Assembly: GCF_030504985.1 (NCBI RefSeq)
Contig: NZ_JASERU010000003.1
Span: 124,001 to 188,000 of the forward strand
Direction: 5' to 3'
DNA length: 64,000 bases
From: Fulvimonas sp. R45
GTDB lineage: Bacteria > Pseudomonadota > Gammaproteobacteria > Xanthomonadales > Rhodanobacteraceae
Below the pieces are notes generated by a model, which was not told the DNA's origin, did no database searches, and was given only the letters and a program-made list of their open reading frames with translations. Every line of letters starts with the position of its first letter. Position 1 is the stretch's first letter. This document shows positions 38,361 through 47,627 of this stretch, one piece after another. A program made the position numbers and the translations under genes.

Positions 38361-40349
38361 ATGTTCGAACGCGTACTGATCGCCAACCGCGGCGAGATCG
38401 CCTGCCGCGTGATCCGCACCTGCCGCCGGCTCGGCATCCGCACCATCGCGGTGTATTCGGAAGCGGACCGCGACGCGCAGCACGTGCGCCAGGCCGACGA
38501 GGCGTGGCCGATCGGCGGGCCGCGCCCGGCCGATTCCTACCTGCGCATCGACGCCATCCTCGACGCCGCGAGGAAGAGCGGCGCGCAGGCGATCCATCCC
38601 GGCTACGGCTTCCTGTCCGAGAACACCGCCTTCTCGCGCGCCTGCAAGGAGGCCGGCATCGTCTTCATCGGCCCGGACCCGGAGAGCATCGAGGCGATGG
38701 GCTCGAAGGCCGCCGCCAAGCACCTGATGGCGAAGCACGCCGTGCCGCTGGTGCCCGGCTACGACGGCGACAACCAGGACAACGCCTTCCTCGCCGGGCA
38801 GGCGCACACGATCGGCTACCCGCTGATCATCAAGCCCTCGGCCGGCGGCGGCGGCAAGGGCATGCAGGTCGTGCGCTCGGACGCCGAGTTCCCGGAGGCG
38901 CTGGCCACCGCCCAGCGCGTGGCCCAGGCCGCGTTCGGCGACGCCAGCATGCTGCTGGAGCGCTACATCGAACAGCCGCGCCACATCGAGTTCCAGGTCT
39001 TCGGCGACCGCCACGGCCACGTGATCCACCTCGGCGAGCGCGAATGCTCGGCGCAGCGCCGCTACCAGAAGGTGCTGGAGGAAACGCCCTCGCCCTTCCT
39101 CACGCCCGAACGGCGCAAGGCGATGGGCGAGGCCGCGGTGGCCGCCGCGCGCGCGGTGAACTACGTGGGCGCGGGCACGGTGGAATTCATCGTCGGCCCC
39201 GCCGGCGATTTCCATTTCATGGAGATGAACACCCGCCTGCAGGTCGAGCACCCAGTCACCGAGCTGACCCACGGCATCGACCTGGTGGAGTGGCAGTTGC
39301 GCGTGGCCGACGGCGAACCGCTGCCGCTGACGCAGGAGCACGTGGCCTCCGCCGGCCACGCCATCGAGGTGCGCCTGTACGCGGAGGATCCCGAGCAGAA
39401 CTTCCTGCCCGGCTCCGGGAAGCTGCAGGCGCTGCGCCTGCCCGCGCCGTCGCGCCACGTGCGCCTCGACGGCGGCGTGGTGGCGGGCGACACGGTGACG
39501 ATCTTCTACGACCCGATGATCGCCAAGCTGATCGTGTGGGACGAGGACCGCCCGCGCGCCCTGGCCCGCCTGCGCCAGGCGCTGGCCGAGTGCGAGATCG
39601 AGGGGCCGAAATCCAACATCGCCTTCCTCGAACGGCTGGCACGCCACCCTGCGGTGGTCGAAGGCCGCATCGACACCGGCTACCTCGACCGCCATCTCGA
39701 CGAATTCGTCAGCGGCCACGCCGCGCCCGACGAACGCACGCTGTTCGCCGCCGCCACCGCCGCGCTGCTCGCCGACGAGGCCGGCGTGCGCGCCGATCCC
39801 GCCGACCCGCACTCGCCCTGGGCCAGCGCCGACGCGTGGCGCATCGGTCATCCCGGCAAGCGCATCGTGGCGCTGGCGCGCGGCGACGGGCGCTTCGAGG
39901 TCGAGGCGCACGGCCACGCCGGCCGCTACCGCCTGCGGCACGGCGAAACCGGCTGCGAGGTGGACGGCGCCCGCCTCGACGGCGATGTCCTCCACGCCCG
40001 CTTCGACGGCGAGGCGCTGCGCCTGCCGGTGCGCGCCGACGCCCGCCGCGTGCTGCTGCACGACGCCGACGACCACCGCTGGCGCTTCGAGCGCGCCGCC
40101 GCCTACGCATGGGAAGCGAAGGACGCCGCCGGCGGCAACCAGGTCGTCGCGCCGATGCCCGGCCGCATCGTGCTGGTGAAGGCCCGGCCCGGCGACGCCG
40201 TCGAGCAGGGCCAGGAACTGCTGGTGATGGAAGCGATGAAGATGGAACTGGCCTTGAAGGCGCCGCGCGCCGGCACCATCGAGAGCGTCAACGCGACGCA
40301 GGGCGAGTTCGTCGAGGCCGACACCGTACTGGTGCGCTTCGCGTCCTGA
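38361..40349 (+). CDS. liuD: Methylcrotonyl-CoA carboxylase alpha subunit (biotin carboxylase-BCCP)
   Basis: This 662-aa fusion of biotin carboxylase and biotin carrier domains has the ATP-grasp glycine loop PSAGGGGKGMQ, catalytic ERDC-type GERECSAQRRYQK and EMNTRLQVEHPVTE. The final domain has EAMKMEL with the biotinylated lysine. With the beta subunit at 26839 it would carboxylate 3-methylcrotonyl-CoA. The start is the ATG at 38361. The upstream cupin is not translationally coupled. Confidence 0.94.
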   Translation: MFERVLIANRGEIACRVIRTCRRLGIRTIAVYSEADRDAQHVRQADEAWPIGGPRPADSYLRIDAILDAARKSGAQAIHPGYGFLSENTAFSRACKEAGIVFIGPDPESIEAMGSKAAAKHLMAKHAVPLVPGYDGDNQDNAFLAGQAHTIGYPLIIKPSAGGGGKGMQVVRSDAEFPEALATAQRVAQAAFGDASMLLERYIEQPRHIEFQVFGDRHGHVIHLGERECSAQRRYQKVLEETPSPFLTPERRKAMGEAAVAAARAVNYVGAGTVEFIVGPAGDFHFMEMNTRLQVEHPVTELTHGIDLVEWQLRVADGEPLPLTQEHVASAGHAIEVRLYAEDPEQNFLPGSGKLQALRLPAPSRHVRLDGGVVAGDTVTIFYDPMIAKLIVWDEDRPRALARLRQALAECEIEGPKSNIAFLERLARHPAVVEGRIDTGYLDRHLDEFVSGHAAPDERTLFAAATAALLADEAGVRADPADPHSPWASADAWRIGHPGKRIVALARGDGRFEVEAHGHAGRYRLRHGETGCEVDGARLDGDVLHARFDGEALRLPVRADARRVLLHDADDHRWRFERAAAYAWEAKDAAGGNQVVAPMPGRIVLVKARPGDAVEQGQELLVMEAMKMELALKAPRAGTIESVNATQGEFVEADTVLVRFAS

Positions 40350-40401
40350 CCGCCACCGTGCCAGAATCCCCCCGCGTCTTTCGATGCGTGGGGGGAACCA
40401 C

Positions 40402-40752
40402 ATGTCGCGCAGCTTCGTCGCCCTGCTGGCGGCAGGTTTCGGCTTCGTCCTGTGGCTGGCCTGCATGGGCCTGCTGCACCGGGAGCCGTGGGACATTTCG
40501 CTGGGCGGCTACTGCCTTGCCCTGGCGCTGGCCGGCGCCGCCTGCGTCCGGCTGGCCCGGCCTCCACGGGCGCACGACGTCTGGCGCTGGCCCGCATGCA
40601 TCGTGCTGGGAGAACTGGGTTACATGCTCATCCGGCCCGATGGCGGGTCGCTGTGGCCGCTGGCCTTGACCGGCCTCGCCGCGCTCGGCCTTGCCGCCGT
40701 GCTCGGCGCGGCGCTGGCGCGCCTCGCCATGCGGCGGCGGGAAGCCGCATGA
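40402..40752 (+). CDS. Small hypothetical membrane protein 1
   Basis: This 116-aa protein has about four hydrophobic helices and no known motif. The start is the ATG behind GGGGGAACC. It opens a group of three overlapping small membrane-protein genes between liuD and liuE; the stop overlaps the next start (ATGA). No function can be suggested. Confidence 0.65.
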   Translation: MSRSFVALLAAGFGFVLWLACMGLLHREPWDISLGGYCLALALAGAACVRLARPPRAHDVWRWPACIVLGELGYMLIRPDGGSLWPLALTGLAALGLAAVLGAALARLAMRRREAA

Positions 40753-41120
40753 AGCGGCGGCCCCATCTCTGGCTGGTCGCATGCACGATGGTCTGCGTGC
40801 TGGCCATCGGCCTGCCCTATGCATTGACGCCCTACGGCAAGCTCAACCTGCCGGGTGCATTGTTCCCCGGCCTGTGGCTGGCTGGCGCCGGCGCCTTCGT
40901 GCTGGCGGCCCTGCAGGCCGGTGCGCTGCGCGGCATGCTGGCCCTGGGCGCCATCGCGCCGCTAGTGGCATGGCTGCGCGTGCTGGTCGACGCTGCCCGC
41001 GATCCCACCAGCCACAATCTGTGGCCGTTCGAGATCGCCATCGCCGTCGGCGCCAGCCTTGCCTGCGTGCTGCCCGGCGCCGCGCTGGGCATGCTGGTCG
41101 CGCGGCTGAGGCAACGCTGA
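40749..41120 (+). CDS. Small hypothetical membrane protein 2
   Basis: This 123-aa protein has about four hydrophobic helices, with a positive N-terminus (MKRRPH) and a basic tail. It lies between two other small membrane genes, sharing ATGA with the first and touching the third. It matches no family that can be named from sequence. Confidence 0.6.
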   Translation: MKRRPHLWLVACTMVCVLAIGLPYALTPYGKLNLPGALFPGLWLAGAGAFVLAALQAGALRGMLALGAIAPLVAWLRVLVDAARDPTSHNLWPFEIAIAVGASLACVLPGAALGMLVARLRQR

Positions 41121-41312
41121 ATGCACGGCATGTTCAAGCTACTCGGCGTGCTGGTGCTGGCCTACGCGGGCTGGGCCGCATGGCGCGGCGAACTGCAGGC
41201 CAGGTCCGGCTTCCGCTGGGCGCTGATCCGCCGCACGGAATCGCCAGGCTACTTTTGGGCCGTGCTCGCCTGCTACGTGCTGCTCGGCATCGCGCTGTCG
41301 ACGGTGTTCTGA
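41121..41312 (+). CDS. Small hypothetical membrane protein 3
   Basis: This 63-aa protein has two hydrophobic helices separated by a short loop (about residues 20-45 are polar). Its ATG follows directly on the stop codon of the previous gene, so it is likely coupled to it. No motif is recognised. Confidence 0.55.
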   Translation: MHGMFKLLGVLVLAYAGWAAWRGELQARSGFRWALIRRTESPGYFWAVLACYVLLGIALSTVF

Positions 41313-41351
41313 TCCGGCTAAAGTGACGGTTTCGGAATTTCCGGAACCGCC

Positions 41352-42251
41352 ATGACCGCATCCAACCACGTCCGCATCGTCGAAGTCGGCGCCCGCGACG
41401 GCTTGCAGAACGAGAAGACCCTGCTGCCGGCCGAGGTGAAGATCGCGCTGATCGACCGGCTCTCCTCCACCGGCCTCAAGACCATCGAGGCCACCAGCTT
41501 CGTCAGCCCGAAATGGGTGCCGCAGCTGGCAGACGCGGCCGAGGTGTTCGCCGGCATCCGCAAGGTGCCCGGCGTGGGCTATCCGGTACTGGTGCCGAAC
41601 CTGCAGGGCTACGAGCGCGCACGCGGGGTCGGCGCCACCGAGGTCGCGGTCTTCACCGCCGCCAGCGAGGCGTTCAACCGCAGGAACGTCAACGCCTCCA
41701 TCGACGAATCCATCGAGCGTTTCGTGCCGGTGCTGGAACGCGCCAGGGCCGACGGCGTGGCGGTGCGCGGCTACGTCTCCACCGTGCTCGGCTGCCCCTA
41801 CCAGGGCGAGGTGCCGGTGGCCGACGTAGTGCGCGTGGCGCGCCGCCTGCACGAACTCGGCTGCCACGAGATCTCGCTGGGCGACACCATCGGCGTGGGC
41901 ACGCCGGCCAAGGCGCGCGCGATGCTGCACACGGTGGCACAGGAGGTGCCGATGGCCGCGCTGGCGGTGCACTTCCACGACACCTACGGCCAGGCGCTGG
42001 CGAACATCCTGGCCTGCCTGGAGGAAGGCGTGCGCGTGGTCGACAGCGCCGTCTCCGGCACCGGCGGCTGTCCCTACGCCAAGGGCGCCACCGGCAACGT
42101 GGCCAGCGAGGACGTGGTGTACATGCTGCACGGCATGGGCATGCAGACCGGCGTCGATCTCGACCTGCTGGTCGCCACCGGCGCCTGGCTGGCCGCGCAG
42201 TTGCACAAGGACACCGCCAGCCGCGTCACCCGGGCGCGCACCGCGGCATAG
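41352..42251 (+). CDS. liuE: Hydroxymethylglutaryl-CoA lyase
   Basis: This 299-aa TIM-barrel lyase has EVGARDGLQNE at the start, the metal-binding HFHDTYGQA and the catalytic cysteine loop SGTGGCPYAKGATGNVA. It cleaves HMG-CoA to acetoacetate and acetyl-CoA, the last specific step of leucine breakdown. The length is normal. A tandem hairpin repeat follows the gene. Confidence 0.94.
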   Translation: MTASNHVRIVEVGARDGLQNEKTLLPAEVKIALIDRLSSTGLKTIEATSFVSPKWVPQLADAAEVFAGIRKVPGVGYPVLVPNLQGYERARGVGATEVAVFTAASEAFNRRNVNASIDESIERFVPVLERARADGVAVRGYVSTVLGCPYQGEVPVADVVRVARRLHELGCHEISLGDTIGVGTPAKARAMLHTVAQEVPMAALAVHFHDTYGQALANILACLEEGVRVVDSAVSGTGGCPYAKGATGNVASEDVVYMLHGMGMQTGVDLDLLVATGAWLAAQLHKDTASRVTRARTAA

Positions 42252-42260
42252 CCACCATCT

Positions 42261-42487
42261 CCCTCCCCTGCTTGCAGGGGAGGGTCGGGGAGGGGTCACC
42301 CAGCCTCGCGGCCAGCCCGCCTACCCCCTCCCAACTCCCCCTGCAAGCAGGGGGAGGAATCAAGTCCGCGGCGTAACGCCGCCATCGCCCTCCCCTGCTT
42401 GCAGGGAAGGGTCGGGGAGGGGTCACCCAGCCTCGCGGCCAGCCCGCCTACCCCCTCCCAGCCTCCCCCTGCAAGCAGGGGGAGGAG
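42261..42487. repeat. Tandem copy of a 127-bp hairpin-bearing repeat
   Basis: Two near-identical units start at 42261 and 42388 with a 127-bp period (the second is slightly shorter). Each begins with CCCTCCCCTGCTTGCAGG and ends with an inverted CTGCAAGCAGGGGGAGGA, so each can form a long stem. The related hairpin at 45308-45333 suggests a dispersed family. No coding role is seen in the 42252-42579 gap. Confidence 0.8.
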
Positions 42488-42579
42488 CAAGAAACCGCTC
42501 CGCCCCCGCCGTTACGGATGCCACTGGTACTCACGCGCCGGAATGGAATAATCGGCCGTTCCCAGCCGCCAGAGTCGCC

Positions 42580-43068
42580 ATGACACCGCCCTTCCTGATC
42601 CGCCCCATCGAACCGCGCGATGACGCCGCGGTGGCCGCGATCATCCGCGCCGTGATGCCCGAGTTCGGCGCCGACGGCCCGGGCTTCGCCATCCACGATC
42701 CGGAGGTGGACGGCATGCACGCCGCCTACGCGCAGCCGCGCAGCGCCTACTTCGTGCTGGAACGCGACGGCGCGGTGGCGGGTGGTGGTGGCGTGGCCCC
42801 GCTGGCCGGCGGCGACGCCGACGTATGCGAACTGCGCAAGATGTATTTCCTGCCCGCGGCGCGCGGCATCGGCGCCGGCCCCGCGATGATGGAGCGCTGC
42901 CTCGGCGCCGCGCGCGGCTTCGGCTTCCGGCGCTGCTACATCGAGACGCTGACCGGCATGGACGCCGCGCAGGCGCTGTACCGCCGCCACGGTTTCGCGC
43001 CGCTGTGCGCGCCGATGGGCGGCACCGGCCATCACGGCTGCGACCGCTTCTACATCCGCGACCTGTGA
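42580..43068 (+). CDS. GNAT-family N-acetyltransferase
   Basis: This 162-aa protein has a GNAT fold: LRKMYFLPAARGIGAGPAMM holds the R/Q-x-x-G-x-G/A acetyl-CoA motif, and YRRHGFAP is near the C-terminus. The substrate is unknown; small GNATs of this kind modify amines or peptides. It lies 10 bp before a second GNAT gene, suggesting a pair. Confidence 0.82.
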   Translation: MTPPFLIRPIEPRDDAAVAAIIRAVMPEFGADGPGFAIHDPEVDGMHAAYAQPRSAYFVLERDGAVAGGGGVAPLAGGDADVCELRKMYFLPAARGIGAGPAMMERCLGAARGFGFRRCYIETLTGMDAAQALYRRHGFAPLCAPMGGTGHHGCDRFYIRDL

Positions 43069-43078
43069 CGGGCGCCCC

Positions 43079-43669
43079 ATGACCTATCCCATCCGCATCG
43101 CCCGCGACGACGACGCCGCCGCCATCCACGCCATCTATGCGCCGCACGTCACCGGCGGCGTCGCCACCTTCGAGACCGTGCTGCCCGACGTCGAGGCCAT
43201 GCGCGAACGCATCCGCGCCCGCCTGCCGCAGTACCCGTGGCTGGTGTGGGAAGAAGACGGCGACGTGCTGGCCTACGCCTATGCCGGCCGCTTCCGCGAG
43301 CGCGCCGCCTACGACTGGATCGCCGAGACCTCGATCTACGTGGCCGCCGGCGCGCAGCGCCGCGGCATCGCGCGCCGCCTCTACGCCGTCCTGCTCGACG
43401 CGCTGCGCCTGCAGGGGCTGAACCAGGCCGTGGGGGTGATCACCGTGCCCAACCCGGTGAGCGTGGGCTTCCACGAGTCGCTGGGCTTCGAACCTGCCGG
43501 CGTGTGGCGCCAGTGCGGCTGGAAGCTGGGGCAGTGGTGGGACGTCGGCGTGTGGCAGAAGGAGCTGCAGCCCGCCGCGGCCCCTCCACCCACGGTCGTC
43601 CCGTTCGCCGGCCTCATGCAACAGCCCGCCTGGATGGCGCTGGTCGAACGGGCGGCGCGGGCGACCTGA
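43079..43669 (+). CDS. Phosphinothricin-type N-acetyltransferase
   Basis: This 196-aa GNAT protein has IYAPHVTGGVATFE, AGQRGRGIA-like AGAQRRGIARRLY, and the closing SVGFHESLGFEPAG, matching the phosphinothricin/methionine-sulfoximine acetyltransferase group. It may detoxify glutamate analogues, or act on amino acids in general. The C-terminal ~30 residues are an extra hydrophobic tail. Confidence 0.82.
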   Translation: MTYPIRIARDDDAAAIHAIYAPHVTGGVATFETVLPDVEAMRERIRARLPQYPWLVWEEDGDVLAYAYAGRFRERAAYDWIAETSIYVAAGAQRRGIARRLYAVLLDALRLQGLNQAVGVITVPNPVSVGFHESLGFEPAGVWRQCGWKLGQWWDVGVWQKELQPAAAPPPTVVPFAGLMQQPAWMALVERAARAT

Positions 43670-43747
43670 TCCGCCGGACGGACGCCGCCGTCACGCCCGA
43701 CGGACCCTGCGCTACCATTGACGTTTTGGATTTCGCGAGGACGCACC

Positions 43748-44515
43748 ATGCAGCTCGATCAGGTCAAGGCGGTCATCACCGGCGGCGCGTCCGGTCTCGG
43801 CCACGCGGTGGCGCAGCATCTCGTGGCGCAGGGCGCGCAGGTGGCGCTGTTCGACGTCAACGAGGACAAGGGTCAGGCCGCCGCGCAGGCTCTGGGCGGG
43901 TCGGCGCGTTTCTTCAGGACCGACGTCACCAGCGAGGACGGCGTGGCCGCCAACGTGGCCGCCGCCCGCGACGCGATGGGCGGGCTCAACGTGGTGATGA
44001 ACTGCGCCGGCATCCTCGGCGCCGGCCGCGTGCTGGGCAAGGAAGGCCCGATGGCGCTCTCCACCTTCGCCAGCACGGTGATGGTGAACCTGGTCGGCAG
44101 CTTCAACGTGGCCAAGGCCGCCGCTGCGCTGATGCAGTACAACGAGGCGGGCGAGGACGGCGAGCGCGGCGTGATCGTCAACACCGCCTCCGTGGCCGCC
44201 TACGAAGGCCAGATCGGCCAGGCCGCCTACTCGGCGTCGAAGGGCGGCGTGGTCGGCATGACCCTGCCGATGGCGCGCGAGCTGGCGCGCTTCGGCATCC
44301 GCGTGGCGACCATCGCCCCGGGCATCTTCTGGACCCCGATGGTGGACGGCATGCCGCCGCAGGTGCAGGAATCACTGTCCGCCTCGATCCCCTTCCCCTC
44401 GCGCCTGGGCAGGCCGGAGGAGTTCGCGCAGACCGTGGCCTTCATCCTCGGCAACCGCTACATCAACGGCGAGACGATCCGCCTCGACGGCGCGGTGCGT
44501 TTGCAGCCGAAGTGA
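43748..44515 (+). CDS. SDR dehydrogenase, 3-hydroxy-2-methylbutyryl-CoA dehydrogenase-like
   Basis: This 255-aa short-chain dehydrogenase has TGGASGLGHA (NAD site), FDVNEDK indicating NAD preference, NCAG, and YSASKGG with catalytic Tyr and Lys. The pattern resembles type 2 3-hydroxyacyl-CoA dehydrogenases (HSD17B10), which act in isoleucine breakdown. It fits the other branched-chain genes here. Fatty-acid breakdown is another possible role. Confidence 0.85.
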   Translation: MQLDQVKAVITGGASGLGHAVAQHLVAQGAQVALFDVNEDKGQAAAQALGGSARFFRTDVTSEDGVAANVAAARDAMGGLNVVMNCAGILGAGRVLGKEGPMALSTFASTVMVNLVGSFNVAKAAAALMQYNEAGEDGERGVIVNTASVAAYEGQIGQAAYSASKGGVVGMTLPMARELARFGIRVATIAPGIFWTPMVDGMPPQVQESLSASIPFPSRLGRPEEFAQTVAFILGNRYINGETIRLDGAVRLQPK

Positions 44516-44581
44516 GTTCAGGATGAACTCATCCCGTGCAGGCCATGGATGGCCGATGACACGGGATCCGGTTTCCCCGCC

Positions 44582-44694
44582 GTCATTCCGGCGCAGGCCG
44601 GAATCCAGTGAAATGCACCGTGCGAAGCATTCGAAACAGGTTTTGCGTGCTACGCACGAGTATTCGACTGGATTCCGGCCTGCGCCGGAATGAC
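44582..44694. repeat. REP-type inverted pair with perfect 28-bp arms
   Basis: The 28-bp sequences at 44582-44609 and 44667-44694 are perfect inverted copies (GTCATTCCGGCGCAGGCCGG...). Each also contains a palindromic GGCGCAGGCC-type core. A 57-bp spacer separates them. The same family appears at 36341-36467 and 21613-21712, so three copies occur in this window. It lies between the SDR and the EF-P-like gene. Confidence 0.85.
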
Positions 44695-44729
44695 AGGCCC
44701 ACCATCACCCATCACGCGACTCCACACCC

Positions 44730-45293
44730 ATGAAAGCTTCCGACGTCAAGAAAGGCAACGTGGTCGAGCACGACGGCACCGTGTACCAGGTGCGCGACAT
44801 CGAGCGCAGCGCGCCCACCGCGCGTGGCGGCAACGTCACCTTCCGCTTCACGCTGTACTCCATCCCGGGCGGGCGCAAGTACGACCTCAGCCTGCGCGCC
44901 GACGACGACCTGAGGGAGATGGAGCTGGTGCGCCGCGCCGCCCACTTCTCCTACAAGGACGGCGACGCCTTCGTGTTCATGGATGCCGAGGACTACACCC
45001 AGTACCTGCTCGGTCCCGAGCTGGTCGGCGACAACGCCGGCTACATCGTCGAGGACGTGGAGGGCTACTACGTGCAGCTGATCGACGACGCGCCGGTCGG
45101 CCTGCAGGTGCCGACCAGCGTGGTGCTGACCGTGGTGGACACCGCGCCGGAACTGAAGGGCGCCAGCGCCACCAAGCGCACCAAGCCGGCCAGGCTCAAC
45201 ACCGGGGTGGAGATCCAGGTGCCCGAGTACATCACCAACGACGAGAAGGTGTGGGTGAATACCGTCACCGGCGAGTTCGCCGGCCGCGCCTGA
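44730..45293 (+). CDS. yeiP: YeiP/EfpL elongation factor P paralogue
   Basis: This 187-aa protein has three EF-P domains (KOW, then two OB folds). The N-terminal loop reads SAPTARGGN, as in YeiP/EfpL and unlike the Lys/Arg-tip loop of canonical EF-P. The C-terminal end ([15 protein letters not shown]) is typical. It helps ribosomes through difficult proline-containing stretches. The upstream gap carries only the REP pair. Confidence 0.9.
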   Translation: MKASDVKKGNVVEHDGTVYQVRDIERSAPTARGGNVTFRFTLYSIPGGRKYDLSLRADDDLREMELVRRAAHFSYKDGDAFVFMDAEDYTQYLLGPELVGDNAGYIVEDVEGYYVQLIDDAPVGLQVPTSVVLTVVDTAPELKGASATKRTKPARLNTGVEIQVPEYITNDEKVWVNTVTGEFAGRA

Positions 45294-45307
45294 CCTTCCC
45301 GTGGAAG

Positions 45308-45333
45308 CCCCTCTCCCGCTTGCGGGAGAGGGG
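45308..45333. repeat. Dispersed hairpin repeat upstream of the FUSC gene
   Basis: The arms CCCCTCTCCCG and CGGGAGAGGGG pair perfectly around a four-base loop and are followed by TTGGGGAGAGGG. The form resembles the hairpins of the tandem repeat at 42261-42487. The rest of the 45294-45464 gap has no gene. Confidence 0.7.
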
Positions 45334-45464
45334 TTGGGGAGAGGGCCGGCATCGCCGCCACGCACACCCCGCATCCACCTTTCGCCGGCAACGCCCGCGC
45401 ACTCCGGAAACCTGCCGTTGAAATCCGCGCACGCCCCGCGTGCCGCGTGGTGCAGAATGCACGC

Positions 45465-47564
45465 ATGACCTCCGGCACCTACTCGCTCCGCAGCCACGTC
45501 CTCGACAGCCTGACCCGCACCAGGCGCCCCGACGTGCCGCTGCGGGTGGTCGTGCGCAACACGGCGGCGGTGATCCTGCCGCTGGGCGTGGGCATCGCCA
45601 CCGGGCACACCGCGATCGGCCTGGGCGTGGGCGCGGGCGCGCTGGACACCATGTTCTCCGACCAGCCCGGCCCGTACCGGCAGCGCATCTCGCGCCTGCT
45701 GCTGGCCTCGTTGGCGGCCGGGCTGGCCTCGCTGTGCGGCTTCCTGATCGGCGGCCAGCTGCTGCCGATGTTGCTGGCCACGCTGGCCTGCGGCTTCTTC
45801 GGCGGGCTGCTGGTGGTGTTCGGCACCGACATCGCGCGGGTGGGCATGACCAGCATGATCCTGCTGGTGGTCACCGCCGCCGAGCCGATCCCCTCGCTGC
45901 CCGGCGCGCTGGGCGCGGCCGCGCTGATCTTCGCCGGCGGCCTGCTGCTGACCCTGTTCTCGGTGGCCGCCTGGCCGCTGCAGCGCTACTGGCCCGAGCG
46001 CAACGCGCTCTGCGTGGTGTACCGCGGCCTGGCCACGCTGGCGCGGCAACAGGCGCACGACGACGACGACGTGCCCGCGCTCACCGACGCGATGACCACC
46101 CTGCAGCAGACCCTGCTCGGCCCGCACCGCGCGCACGGCCGCGCGATGGAAGCCTTCGGCGTGCTGCTGGAACTGGCCGAGCGGATCCGGCTGGAGCTGG
46201 TCGCCATCGCCGAGCTGCACGCGCACGCGGATGCCCATGCGATGTTCCGCGAGGACGCCGCACGCGTGCTGCAGGGCGTGGCCGAGGCGCTGGAACAGGG
46301 CGAGAGCCCGGCGCGCGCCGCACACGCCCTGCAGACCCTGCGCGCCACGCTGCAGGCGCTGCCGCCGGGCGCCGGGCCAGCCGGGCTGCAGGCGCACCTG
46401 CACGCGCTGTCGGGCCAGCTCGCCGCCGCCGTGCGCAACGCCGACTGGGCCGGCAGCCGTGGCGAGGAGCGCGCCGCCGCGGCGGAGACCCGCCTGCCGC
46501 GCGCATTGCGCGGCAGCGCCGTGCTGGCCACGCTGCGCGCCAGCCTCACCATGCGCTCGGTGGCATTCCGCCACGCGGTGCGCTGCGCCGTCTGCCTCAG
46601 CCTGGCGCTGCTGGTCTCGCGGCTGTGGCAGCTGCCGCACGGCTACTGGCTGCCGATGACCGCCGCCATCGTGCTGCGGCCGGACTTCGCCGCCACCTTC
46701 AACTTCGGCCTGCTGCGCGTGGTCGGCACCGTGCTCGGCCTGGTGCTGACCACCGCACTGCTGTTCGTCACGCCGGACCAGCCGTGGGCGCACCTGGCGC
46801 TGATGGCGCTGCTGTGCATGGCGTTCCGCTACCTCGCCACCGCGCACTACGGCATCGCCGTGGCGGCGCTCACCGGCACCGTGGTGATCCTGCTGTCCTA
46901 CGAGGGCGTGGCGCCCGGCGCCGCGGTGACCGACCGCGTGATCAACACCGCGCTGGGCTGCGGCATGGCGCTGCTCGCCTACGTGGCGTGGCCCACCTGG
47001 GAACGTGGCCGGGCGCGCGCCGCGCTGGCCGACATGCTCACCGCCTACGCCGACTACCTCGCCGCCCTGGCGCGGCCGGACCAGCGCGACGCCCACCGCG
47101 AGGCGCGCACCGCGGCGCGCACCGCGCGCAGCAACGCGCAGGCCTCGCTGGAGCGCATGCGCGCCGAGCCCGCCACCCCGGCCGCGCTGCTGGACCTGGC
47201 CAACGCGCTGTTCGCCAACGGCAACCGGCTGGCGCGCACGGCGATGTCCTTCGAGGCGCTGCTGGACGACCACGACCCGCCGCCCGAGGCCGACGCTGCC
47301 TTCGGCTTCATGGCCCGGGCCGCCGAAGCGCTGCGCGCGGTCGCCACGGCGTTGCGCGAACGCCGTGCACCGGTTTCGTTGCCCGACCTGCGCGCATTGC
47401 AGCGCGAGCTGGCCGCCCGCCTCGCGCAGTCCGGCGACCCGGCCCGCGCGGAACTGCTGGCACGCGTCTGCGACCGGCTGACGGACAATGTGGACACCCT
47501 GGCCCACGTCACCTCGCGCAGTCCGCAGGTGGCGGCCGACGGCCGCGCCGGCAACGCGGCCTGA
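45465..47564 (+). CDS. FUSC-family membrane protein (YccS/AaeB-like exporter)
   Basis: This ~699-aa protein has two clusters of hydrophobic helices (about residues 20-170 and 370-500), separated by a soluble helical domain, and a soluble C-terminal tail. This is the fusaric acid resistance (FUSC) arrangement. It probably exports aromatic acids or other small toxic compounds across the inner membrane. The ATG at 45465 was preferred over a GTG 18 bp upstream. It is not obviously linked to the neighbouring genes. Confidence 0.82.
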   Translation: MTSGTYSLRSHVLDSLTRTRRPDVPLRVVVRNTAAVILPLGVGIATGHTAIGLGVGAGALDTMFSDQPGPYRQRISRLLLASLAAGLASLCGFLIGGQLLPMLLATLACGFFGGLLVVFGTDIARVGMTSMILLVVTAAEPIPSLPGALGAAALIFAGGLLLTLFSVAAWPLQRYWPERNALCVVYRGLATLARQQAHDDDDVPALTDAMTTLQQTLLGPHRAHGRAMEAFGVLLELAERIRLELVAIAELHAHADAHAMFREDAARVLQGVAEALEQGESPARAAHALQTLRATLQALPPGAGPAGLQAHLHALSGQLAAAVRNADWAGSRGEERAAAAETRLPRALRGSAVLATLRASLTMRSVAFRHAVRCAVCLSLALLVSRLWQLPHGYWLPMTAAIVLRPDFAATFNFGLLRVVGTVLGLVLTTALLFVTPDQPWAHLALMALLCMAFRYLATAHYGIAVAALTGTVVILLSYEGVAPGAAVTDRVINTALGCGMALLAYVAWPTWERGRARAALADMLTAYADYLAALARPDQRDAHREARTAARTARSNAQASLERMRAEPATPAALLDLANALFANGNRLARTAMSFEALLDDHDPPPEADAAFGFMARAAEALRAVATALRERRAPVSLPDLRALQRELAARLAQSGDPARAELLARVCDRLTDNVDTLAHVTSRSPQVAADGRAGNAA

Positions 47565-47627
47565 GCCCACCCCTTGCATGTGCACATGCGGCACGACCTC
47601 GGCCTTGCGAGGGCCTAAACTCGCCGC

